From NCBI RefSeq assembly GCF_030549525.1, contig NZ_CP130831.1, forward strand, positions 3,249,501 to 3,313,500: 64,000 nucleotides of DNA, given 5' to 3'. Position 1 is the stretch's first letter; each line of letters starts with the position of its first letter. This document shows, piece by piece, positions 9,874 to 17,652 of the stretch. A program made the position numbers and the translations under genes. Origin of the DNA: Stenotrophomonas sp. 704A1. Lineage in GTDB: Bacteria > Pseudomonadota > Gammaproteobacteria > Xanthomonadales > Xanthomonadaceae. The notes under the pieces are model-generated. The model was given only the letters and a program-made list of their open reading frames with translations. It had not been told where the DNA came from and did no database searches.

Positions 9874-11904
9874 ATGAGACGTGCCCGTCCGGCCCGCGTG
9901 GGCCTCGCCACCACCCTGCTCGCCCTCGCCACCGGCCAGGCCCTGGCCACCCCGTTGCCGGTGGACGACTTCGCCAGGATTCCTGCCATCCAGTCGGTCA
10001 CGATGAGCCCCGACGGCAAGCAGCTGGTGGCGATCATCGCCGCCCCCGGCAGTGACAACGGCGATACCGCCCTGGCCAACTGGAACCTCGACAACCTGGG
10101 TGCGGGCCCGGTGGCCATCACCCCGTCCGGGGACCGCATGAAGTTCATTGCGGCCAGTGCGCTCAAGGCCGGGCGCAGCCTGGTGATCGGCCGCCAGGAA
10201 CTGACCGCGCAGCTGGCCGGCTGCGGTGAAGGCAATGCCGTGGGCTCCACCAAGACCTTTCTCGCCAAGGCCTACCTGACCGATACCTCGCAGACCACGT
10301 TCGACGAGGCGTTCGCGGACAATTCGCGCAAGCTCGGCATCAGCGAGCAGACCCAGCGCTGCCTGGAACTTGCCGGGTCGGCGTCGCTGGTGCATTCGCT
10401 GCCGCTGGACCCCGACCGGGTGATCATTTCCCAGATCAACCAGTCGACGTTCTCGGCAAGCTACTACCTGTTCAACCTCAAGACCGGGCAGACCGAACTG
10501 CTGTTCCGCGGCGATGCGCGCTCGACGCCCGGACTCTTCCACCCGCGCAACGGCGAGCTCCTTACCCGTACCCAGATCGAGCCGGCCGGTACCAACGAGT
10601 ACGAGCAGCAGATCCTGATCAAGGACAGGTCGAGCGGAAAGTTCGAAAAGCACGATCCGCTGACCACCAGGCTCAGCGAACGCTACACGATGGACGTGGC
10701 GGGCATCGACGACCAGACCGGCAAGCTCTACATCCTCACCGACAGGTTTTCCGAACAGGTGCAGGCACGGCTGTACGATCCAGCCACCCGCACCTTCGAC
10801 AACGAACCGCTGGCCGCGCACCCGCTGTACCCGATCGGCGGACTGATCCTCGGCACCAAGCCAGGCAACTTCAACCAGGTGCTGGGGTTCTACGTGGATG
10901 GGCCACGACGTGAGGCCGTGTATGTCGACCCGCAGATGAAGGCGCTCTACGAGGGCCTGAAACAGGCCTACCCGGGCAAGTACGTCGCCATCTCCGGTTA
11001 CAACGACGACCTTTCGCGCGTGCTGTTCTCCACCAACAGCGCAAGCTCGCCGACCACCTATTACGTGCTGGGCGACCGCTCCAAGGTCACCACGCTGGGA
11101 AGCGAGCGACCGTGGATCGACGGCAAGCAGATCGGCGAGCAGCGCTGGGTCACGTACACCGCGCGCGATGGCCGCAGGATTCCGGCCCTGCTTGACCTGC
11201 CGGCCGGCTGGAAGGACGGCGACCCGGCGCTGCCCGCACTGGTCCATCCGCATGGCGGCCCATGGTCCCGCGATCATGCCGGCTGGGACGTGTCCGGCTG
11301 GGTGCCCTACTTCACCTCGCGCGGTTACGCGGTGATACGCCCGCAGTACCGTGGCTCGACCGGGTTCGGCCGTGACCACTGGATCGCGGGCGACCGGCAG
11401 TGGGGCCTGAGCATGCAGGACGACAACGACGATGCTGCGGCCTGGCTGGTCCAGCAGGGCATTGCCGGCAAGGATCGCGTTGCGATCTTCGGCTATTCCT
11501 ATGGCGGCTTTGCAGCGGCGGCGGCCACGGTGCGCGGCCCATCGCCGTTCCAGTGCGCCATTGCCGGCGCTCCGGTCACCGACCTGGGCCGGGTCGGCAT
11601 GACCTGGAGCGAGAATCGGCTGCAGCGCATCCTGCAGGGGCAGACGGTCAAGGGCATGGATCCCATCCAGAACACCGACAAGGCCAACATCCCGGTGCTG
11701 CTCTATGTGGGCGACCGCGACGTGCGCACGCCCGCGTTCCATGCCCGATCGTTCTACAACGCGGTGCAGGGCAAGGTCCCCGCCAGGTTCGCGCTGATTC
11801 CGGACATGCCCCACAGCATGCCCTGGTACCCCTCCCATATCCGTACCACGCTTCCCCTGATGTCCGACTTCCTGGCCAAGGAGTGCGGACCCGGCGGCCT
11901 CTGA
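9874..11904 (+). CDS. Exported S9-family (prolyl oligopeptidase-like) peptidase
   Basis: A 676-residue serine peptidase with a signal peptide (MRRARPARVGLATTLLALAT, cleaved near ALA-TP), an N-terminal beta-propeller-like region (about 30-430) and a C-terminal alpha/beta-hydrolase domain. The nucleophile is in GYSYGG; the aspartate is probably in VGDRDVRTP and the histidine in DMPHSMPW. The start at 9874 follows AAGGA by ten bases and opens on the signal peptide. It sits between two TonB-dependent receptor genes, which suggests periplasmic cleavage of imported peptides; that link is inferred from position only. Confidence 0.88.
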   Translation: MRRARPARVGLATTLLALATGQALATPLPVDDFARIPAIQSVTMSPDGKQLVAIIAAPGSDNGDTALANWNLDNLGAGPVAITPSGDRMKFIAASALKAGRSLVIGRQELTAQLAGCGEGNAVGSTKTFLAKAYLTDTSQTTFDEAFADNSRKLGISEQTQRCLELAGSASLVHSLPLDPDRVIISQINQSTFSASYYLFNLKTGQTELLFRGDARSTPGLFHPRNGELLTRTQIEPAGTNEYEQQILIKDRSSGKFEKHDPLTTRLSERYTMDVAGIDDQTGKLYILTDRFSEQVQARLYDPATRTFDNEPLAAHPLYPIGGLILGTKPGNFNQVLGFYVDGPRREAVYVDPQMKALYEGLKQAYPGKYVAISGYNDDLSRVLFSTNSASSPTTYYVLGDRSKVTTLGSERPWIDGKQIGEQRWVTYTARDGRRIPALLDLPAGWKDGDPALPALVHPHGGPWSRDHAGWDVSGWVPYFTSRGYAVIRPQYRGSTGFGRDHWIAGDRQWGLSMQDDNDDAAAWLVQQGIAGKDRVAIFGYSYGGFAAAAATVRGPSPFQCAIAGAPVTDLGRVGMTWSENRLQRILQGQTVKGMDPIQNTDKANIPVLLYVGDRDVRTPAFHARSFYNAVQGKVPARFALIPDMPHSMPWYPSHIRTTLPLMSDFLAKECGPGGL

Positions 11905-11933
11905 CCTGCCATTTCCGACTCGCTCACCCCCAG

Positions 11934-11961
11934 AACCGCCGGCCTGCCGGCGGTTTTTTTT
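11934..11961 (+). terminator. Rho-independent terminator of the S9 peptidase gene
   Basis: AACCGCCG and CGGCGGTT pair around GCCTGC, followed by six more T. Located 30 bases after the stop. Confidence 0.9.
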
Positions 11962-12019
11962 CGCCCAGAACCTGAATTTTCTATTAGCAACATACAGTTA
12001 CAGAACGACATCATTCATG

Positions 12020-12048
12020 TTGCATTAAATTTACTCCACCCATACACT
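12020..12048 (+). promoter_or_regulatory. Candidate sigma-70-type promoter of receptor 3
   Basis: TTGCAT, a 17-base spacer, then TACACT, in an AT-rich stretch 38 bases before the receptor start. The -10 matches four of six consensus bases and the -35 three of six, with ideal spacing. This is a plausible but unproven promoter. Confidence 0.35.
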
Positions 12049-12085
12049 CCATTAACCAACGCATAACAAATGGGGGATCTGCACG

Positions 12086-14947
12086 ATGCGCAACTCAATT
12101 CGCCACATTTCGCCAAGCCGCCTGCCGCTCGCTCTGGCAGTCATTGCCTGCCTGCAGGCAGCACCGGTGCTGGCACAGGAATCCACTCGCCAGGAAGCGG
12201 CGGCGTCAAGCGCCTCGAGCAGCGAGAAAAAGGCCACCGATCTTGACAAGGTCACCGTCACCGGCTCCCTGATCCGTCGCGCCGACTACGAGACCACCTC
12301 GCCGGTGTTCACCATCGACACCGAACGCAACGCGGCCCAGGGCCAGACCAGCGTCAGCGAGTTCCTGCAGAAGTCGGCCATCGGTGCCGCCGAAACGCAG
12401 ATCACCAACCAGTTCGGCGGCTTCACCACCAACGGTGGTACCGGCGTGCAGACCTTCTCGCTGCGCGGCCTGGGTGCGAACCGCACGCTGATCCTGCTCG
12501 ATGGCCAGCGTCCGGGCCCGGCCGGTACCCGCGGCGCGGTCGGTGCATTCGACCTGAACGTGCTGCCCACCGCAGTCCTGCAGCGCGCGGAGATCGTGAA
12601 GGACGGCTCGTCCTCGATCTACGGCTCCGACGCTGTGGCCGGTGTGGTCAACCTGATCACCAAGAAGAACTTCGAACGTCCCGAGCTGACCGTCAGCGGG
12701 CGTGTCCCCACCGAGGGCGGCGGCGAGGTGTTCTCCGCGTCGCTGGCCAACGGCTGGAACTTCGACAACGGCAGCATCGTCGCGGCCGTGGAGTGGTATC
12801 GCCAGAACGAGCTGACCCGCGGCGACCGCGATTTCTTCAAGTGCGCCGAAGACATCGTCTGGGATGACCAGGGCAACCGCATCGACCGCGTTGACCGTTC
12901 GATCCTGGCCGGCACCAATCTGGCCAACTGCCAGAACATGCTGCACAACGTCATCGACGTCGGCGCCGTCCGTTACGTGCCCAGCGCCGATGGCAGCACG
13001 GTGGGGCCGTTCCCGGGCTACCGTCCGCGCGTGAACCAGACCTATGCCAACGGCAACCCGCTGGCGACCTACCAGGAACCGTACAACTTCCCGGCCTATG
13101 GCAAGAGCCAGATCATCAACCGCCAGGAGCGCAAGACGGTCTACTTCGCCACTGATTTCGGCTTCGATGCGTTCAACTGGAAGACCCAGTTCCTGTACAA
13201 CAACCGCACCACCGACAACTTCGCCTGGCGCCAGTTCTTCCCGACCGTGCTGATCCCGGGCACCACCACCCGCGCCCAGCCGGTGCTGCCGTTCAAGTCT
13301 GCGTCCGAGACCGAAGTGGATTACTACTACTTAGCCAACAAGTTCGATGGTGGCTTCGGCAGCAGCACCTGGGGCTGGGAAGTCAACGCCAACTACAGCC
13401 ACTCCAGCGGCAAGTACAGCAACCTCGGCATCCGCAACTCGATCAGCGGCGACATCGGCCGCCCGGGCACCGGCACTGCGGCGGCGAACTACTTCGATCC
13501 GGGCTATCTGAATGGCTCGAAGGTCGACGAGCTGGTCTCGATCCTCGGCGTCTGGGCCAAGGGCAAGACCACCTACGATCAGACCACGGTCAATGCCGTG
13601 TTCAGCGGTGAGCTGTTCGATCTTCCGGCCGGTGCCGTGGCTTCCGCCGTCGGTGTCGAGTACCGCAACTACAAGATCGACGACCAGCCGGGTGCCGATT
13701 TTGCCGACATCTGGGGTTCGACCACCGCGGGTCGCACCAAGGGCGATGAGAAGGTGAAGGAAGCCTTCGTCGAGCTGGACGTGCCGCTCATCAAGGGCGT
13801 TCCGGGCTTCGAATCGCTGTCGCTGAACGGTTCGGGCCGCATCTTCAAGTACGACACCGTGTCCGGGTCGGACAAGGTGTGGAAGTTCGGCGTCAACTGG
13901 CAGATCATCCCGTCGCTGCGTCTGCGCGGCACCATCGGCACCTCCTACCGTGCCCCGGGCCTGTACGAGCTGTATCTGGGCAACCAGACCGGCTTCCAGG
14001 CGCAGACCGCCATCGATCCGTGCATCCGCTGGGCGGAAGGCAACAACAGCAATGCTGCTGCCAACTGCGCCGCTGCCGGCATTCCGGGCGACTACACCGC
14101 GGCAGGCAACAGCAGCGCCACCGTGTTCACCCGTGGCGGCGCCGGCGGTGATCTGAAGCCGGAAACCTCGCGTGCGCGCAGCGTGGGCCTGGTGTTCACT
14201 CCGGAGTTCGCCGACCTGAGCATCGCCATCGACTACTTCGATTACGAAGTCAGCGACCAGATCACCGCGCTGAGTGCGGCCTCCATCCTGGAAGGCTGCT
14301 ACGAGTCGACGACCTACCCGAACCGGTACTGCGACCTGATGCGCCGCAACCCGAATTCGGGCACCAACGCGAACATGATCACCGAGGTGTACGCGCAGTA
14401 CCTGAACATCAATCGCCAGCGTACCCGCGGTTGGGACCTGACCCTGAACTGGGAACACGAGTTCAGCTTCGGCAAGTTCTCGCTGGATTCGCAGGTCACC
14501 TACACCGTCGAAGACACCGCCGAACTGTTCGACAGCGCAGCGGCCAGCGGCCTGTCCTCGTCCGATCAGCTGGGTGATTTCGGTCGCCCGGACCTGGTCG
14601 GCAACCTGGGCCTGAGCCTGGAGCGCGGCGACTGGACCTACAACTGGATGACCCAGTACATCGCGTCGACCCAGGATCCGGACCTGCTGGAAACCTTCAC
14701 CTACCAGGGCCGTTCGAACTCGTACCGCGACATCACCGCAGGCAGCCGCTGGTATCACACTGCTTCGCTGAGCTACGAGCAGGCAGACTGGCAGATCCTG
14801 GTCGGTGTCTCCAACGTGTTCGACGCCAAGCCGCCGCTGATCTCCAGCAGCGTCTACTCCTCGCGCTACGGCAACACCCACCCGTTCGCCACCCAGTACG
14901 ACTACTACGGCCGCACCCCGTTCGTGCGCCTGAAGTACAAGTTCTGA
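12086..14947 (+). CDS. TonB-dependent receptor 3
   Basis: A 953-residue outer-membrane receptor with signal peptide MRNSIRHISPSRLPLALAVI (cleaved near PVLA-Q), a Ser/Ala-rich linker, a TonB-box-like DKVTVTGSLI, and a plug with SLRGLGANRTLILLDGQR and IYGSDAVAGVVNLIT. It ends in the aromatic strand FVRLKYKF. A GGGGGAT ribosome-binding site precedes the ATG. It is clearly more distant from receptors 1 and 2 than they are from each other. The ligand is unknown. Confidence 0.92.
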   Translation: MRNSIRHISPSRLPLALAVIACLQAAPVLAQESTRQEAAASSASSSEKKATDLDKVTVTGSLIRRADYETTSPVFTIDTERNAAQGQTSVSEFLQKSAIGAAETQITNQFGGFTTNGGTGVQTFSLRGLGANRTLILLDGQRPGPAGTRGAVGAFDLNVLPTAVLQRAEIVKDGSSSIYGSDAVAGVVNLITKKNFERPELTVSGRVPTEGGGEVFSASLANGWNFDNGSIVAAVEWYRQNELTRGDRDFFKCAEDIVWDDQGNRIDRVDRSILAGTNLANCQNMLHNVIDVGAVRYVPSADGSTVGPFPGYRPRVNQTYANGNPLATYQEPYNFPAYGKSQIINRQERKTVYFATDFGFDAFNWKTQFLYNNRTTDNFAWRQFFPTVLIPGTTTRAQPVLPFKSASETEVDYYYLANKFDGGFGSSTWGWEVNANYSHSSGKYSNLGIRNSISGDIGRPGTGTAAANYFDPGYLNGSKVDELVSILGVWAKGKTTYDQTTVNAVFSGELFDLPAGAVASAVGVEYRNYKIDDQPGADFADIWGSTTAGRTKGDEKVKEAFVELDVPLIKGVPGFESLSLNGSGRIFKYDTVSGSDKVWKFGVNWQIIPSLRLRGTIGTSYRAPGLYELYLGNQTGFQAQTAIDPCIRWAEGNNSNAAANCAAAGIPGDYTAAGNSSATVFTRGGAGGDLKPETSRARSVGLVFTPEFADLSIAIDYFDYEVSDQITALSAASILEGCYESTTYPNRYCDLMRRNPNSGTNANMITEVYAQYLNINRQRTRGWDLTLNWEHEFSFGKFSLDSQVTYTVEDTAELFDSAAASGLSSSDQLGDFGRPDLVGNLGLSLERGDWTYNWMTQYIASTQDPDLLETFTYQGRSNSYRDITAGSRWYHTASLSYEQADWQILVGVSNVFDAKPPLISSSVYSSRYGNTHPFATQYDYYGRTPFVRLKYKF

Positions 14948-14970
14948 TCCGGTAGCAACCGCAGCACCCC

Positions 14971-15002
14971 GACAGACCCGGCTTTTGCCGGGTCTGTCTT
15001 TT
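14971..15002 (+). terminator. Rho-independent terminator of receptor 3
   Basis: GACAGACCCGGC, TTTT loop, GCCGGGTCTGTC, then TTTT: a perfect twelve-base stem 24 bases after the stop. Confidence 0.92.
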
Positions 15003-15134
15003 CCGGCGCCGGGCCGTGCCCTTGCGTCCGGCCATGACCTTCGACACCCTTGCAGTCCGGGCCAGCGGCGTATTGTTCGGCCCACGGCCGTCCCCCGGCC
15101 CTTCCCTGACTCACTCGGCCTGGAGGCCATTCAA

Positions 15135-17234
15135 GTGACCCGTACTCCCAAGATCGTGCTGCTGACCCTGGCCGTTTCGGCCGCGCTGGTCGGTTGCGGC
15201 AAGAACGAAACCCCGGCAAAGGATGCCACCGCCTCCACGCCGGCCGCGGCCGCCACCACCTATTCGCTGGACGAGAGCAAGCTGCCGGCCTACAACGCCT
15301 TCCACGCCAACGATCTGGACGCCAGCAAGGACGCCTGCACCGCCTTCGGTGACTACGTCAACGGCAAGTGGCTGGCCGCCAACGAAATTCCGGGCGACCG
15401 CACCAGCTGGGGCGCGTTCACCATCCTCGACGAGCGTTCGGTGGCCGTGCAGCACCAGCTGGTCGAGCAGGTGGCAAAGGTGAAGAGCCCGGACCACATT
15501 GAAAAGGTGGTCGGCGACCTGTGGGCCACCGGCATGGACGAAGCCAGGATCAATGCCCAGGGCATCGAGCCGCTGAAGGCCGACCTGGCCGCCATCGATG
15601 GCCTGCAGGACAAGGCCGCCATCGCCAACTACCTGCGCAGCAGCGCAGCCAAGGGCGAGAACGTGCTGTTCGGCTTCGGCGCCGAAGCCGACTTCAAGAA
15701 CTCGGCCATGAACATGGCCTACGCCAGCCAGGGCGGCCTGGGCCTGCCCGATACCACCTACTACACCGACGCCAAGAACGCCGACAAGCTGAAGGCCTAC
15801 CAGGCCCACGTGGCCAAGGTGCTGGAGCTGTCCGGCGTGGCCGCGGCCGATGCGGCCAAGCAGGCCGAGGACGTGGTCAAGTTCGAAACCCGCCTGGCCA
15901 AGGCGTCCAAGTCGAGCGAAGAACTGTCGCGCGATGTCTCGCTGTTCTACCACCCGGTCACCCTGGCCGAGGCCGATGCGCTGACCCCGAACTTCAGCTG
16001 GAGCGAGTTCTTCAAGTCGCAGAACGTCGCCGCGCCGGAGAAGTTCTCGCTGGCCATCCCGACCTTCCACCAGGAAGTGAGCAAGGCCCTGGCCGATACC
16101 GATCCGTCGATCTGGCGCGCCTATCTGCGCTTCCACACCGTCGATGGTGCCTCGCCCTACCTGGCCGATGCCTTCGTGCAGGAGAACTACGAGTTCTACG
16201 GCAAGACCCTGAACGGCCAGAAGGAACAGAAGCCGCGCTGGAAGCGCGTGCTGGGCACCATCGAAAGCGATGCCGGCGAAGCCTTCGGCCAGCTGTACGT
16301 GAAGGTGGCCTTCTCGCCGGAAGCCAAGGCGAAGATGGAAGACCTGGTGAAGAACCTGGCCGCATCGCTGAAGGAACGCATCCAGGGGCTGACCTGGATG
16401 AGCGATGAAACCAAGGCCAAGGCCATCGCCAAGTGGGAAACCTTCACCCCGAAGATCGGCTACCCGGACAAGTGGCGCGACTGGTCGGGCCTGCAGACCA
16501 ACCGTGACAGCTACCTGGGCAACGTGCGCGCGGCCACCGCGTTCAATTACCAGTACAACCTGTCCAAGATCGGCAAGCCGGTGGACAAGTCCGAGTGGGG
16601 CATGACCCCGCAGACGGTCAACGCCTATTACAACCCGCTGCAGAACGAGATCGTGTTCCCGGCCGCCATCCTGCAGCCGCCGTTCTTCGACCCGAAGGCC
16701 GACGACGCACTGAACTACGGCGGCATCGGCGCGGTCATCGGCCACGAAATGACCCACGGTTACGACGACCAGGGCAGCCGCTTCGGGCCGACCGGCAACT
16801 TCGAGAACTGGTGGACCGAAGCCGATTCGAAGAACTTCGCAGGGCTGACCGGCAAGCTGGTCAAGCAGTTCGACCAGTACAAGGTGGACGGCCAGGCGGT
16901 GAACGGCAAGCTGACCCTGGGCGAGAACATCGCCGACCTGGGTGGCCTGGCCACCGCCTACGACGCGCTGCAGAAGGCCTCGGCCGGCAAGGAAGACGCG
17001 AAGATCGACGGCCTCACCCGCGACCAGCGCTTCTTCTTCAACTGGGCCACCGTGTGGCGCACCAAGTACACCCCGGAAAACGCCAAGGTCCGCCTGGCCA
17101 CCGACCCGCATGCACCGGCGCAGTTCCGTGCCATGGGCGCGCCGTCGAACCTGCCGACCTTCGCCGCCGCGTTCCAGTGCAAGGCCGGTTCGCCGATGGC
17201 CCGCAGCGGCGATCAGCAGGTCGTGATCTGGTAA
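15135..17234 (+). CDS. M13 (neprilysin-like) zinc metallopeptidase, lipoprotein
   Basis: Peptidase of 699 residues that cleaves short peptides. A GTG start is preferred because GGAGG lies eight bases before it and it opens on a lipoprotein signal (MTRTPKIVLLTLAVSAALVG then Cys21, lipobox LVGC). The catalytic zinc site is intact: HEMTH at 537-541 and ENIADLGG downstream. The substrate-binding NAYYN motif precedes it, and the family C-terminal Cys is present (FQCKAGSPM). It is probably anchored in the periplasm. It begins a tandem pair with the degenerate M13 gene downstream. Confidence 0.92.
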   Translation: MTRTPKIVLLTLAVSAALVGCGKNETPAKDATASTPAAAATTYSLDESKLPAYNAFHANDLDASKDACTAFGDYVNGKWLAANEIPGDRTSWGAFTILDERSVAVQHQLVEQVAKVKSPDHIEKVVGDLWATGMDEARINAQGIEPLKADLAAIDGLQDKAAIANYLRSSAAKGENVLFGFGAEADFKNSAMNMAYASQGGLGLPDTTYYTDAKNADKLKAYQAHVAKVLELSGVAAADAAKQAEDVVKFETRLAKASKSSEELSRDVSLFYHPVTLAEADALTPNFSWSEFFKSQNVAAPEKFSLAIPTFHQEVSKALADTDPSIWRAYLRFHTVDGASPYLADAFVQENYEFYGKTLNGQKEQKPRWKRVLGTIESDAGEAFGQLYVKVAFSPEAKAKMEDLVKNLAASLKERIQGLTWMSDETKAKAIAKWETFTPKIGYPDKWRDWSGLQTNRDSYLGNVRAATAFNYQYNLSKIGKPVDKSEWGMTPQTVNAYYNPLQNEIVFPAAILQPPFFDPKADDALNYGGIGAVIGHEMTHGYDDQGSRFGPTGNFENWWTEADSKNFAGLTGKLVKQFDQYKVDGQAVNGKLTLGENIADLGGLATAYDALQKASAGKEDAKIDGLTRDQRFFFNWATVWRTKYTPENAKVRLATDPHAPAQFRAMGAPSNLPTFAAAFQCKAGSPMARSGDQQVVIW

Positions 17235-17260
17235 GTCCTGCCTGAACTACCGTTTCACCA

Positions 17261-17289
17261 GCGAAGGCCCGGGAATCCCGGGCCTTCGC
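17261..17289. terminator. 13-bp perfect hairpin after the M13 gene
   Basis: GCGAAGGCCCGGG, AAT, then CCCGGGCCTTCGC. It lacks a T-run, so it may stop or merely protect the transcript end. It lies 26 bases after the stop and just before the SMAG array. Confidence 0.55.
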
Positions 17290-17304
17290 GCTTGCAGCGC
17301 CCAC

Positions 17305-17589
17305 GCCGTCATCCCCGGTAGCGCCGGGCCATGCCCGGCGGATCCCACGTGATGCATGCATGCCGTCATTCCCGGTAGCGCCGGGCCATGCCCGGCGGAT
17401 CCCGCGTGATGCATGCATGCCGTCATCCCCGGTAGCGCCGGGCCATGCCCGGCGGATCCCACACGATGCATGCATGCCGTCATTCCCGGTAGCGCCGGGC
17501 CATGCCCGGCGGATCCCACGCGATGCACGCACGCCGTCATCCCCGGTAGCGCCGGGCCATGCCCGGCGGATCCCGCGTGATGCATGCAT
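17305..17589. repeat. Five-unit tandem array of SMAG elements, 57-bp period
   Basis: Five consecutive units of exactly 57 bases start at 17305, 17362, 17419, 17476 and 17533. Each unit carries GCCGTCAT(T/C)CCCGGTAG, then a CGCCGGGC-AT-GCCCGGCG hairpin, GGATCCC and a GATGCATGCATGC-like palindromic tail. Units differ at only a few positions in the tail. This occupies nearly all of the 418-base gap between the two M13 genes. Because 57 is divisible by three, the array is open in several frames and would read as a 19-residue repeat, but there is no sign that it is translated. Confidence 0.93.
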
Positions 17590-17652
17590 GCCGCGCCCAT
17601 GCACGGCTTGCTATAGTTCGCCCGCCCTCAATCCATCACGGATTCGTTCCAC

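Noticed and set aside
17305..17589. CRISPR array
   Set aside because: The whole 57-base unit is repeated, with no variable spacers, and the core is a SMAG hairpin. No cas genes are in the window.
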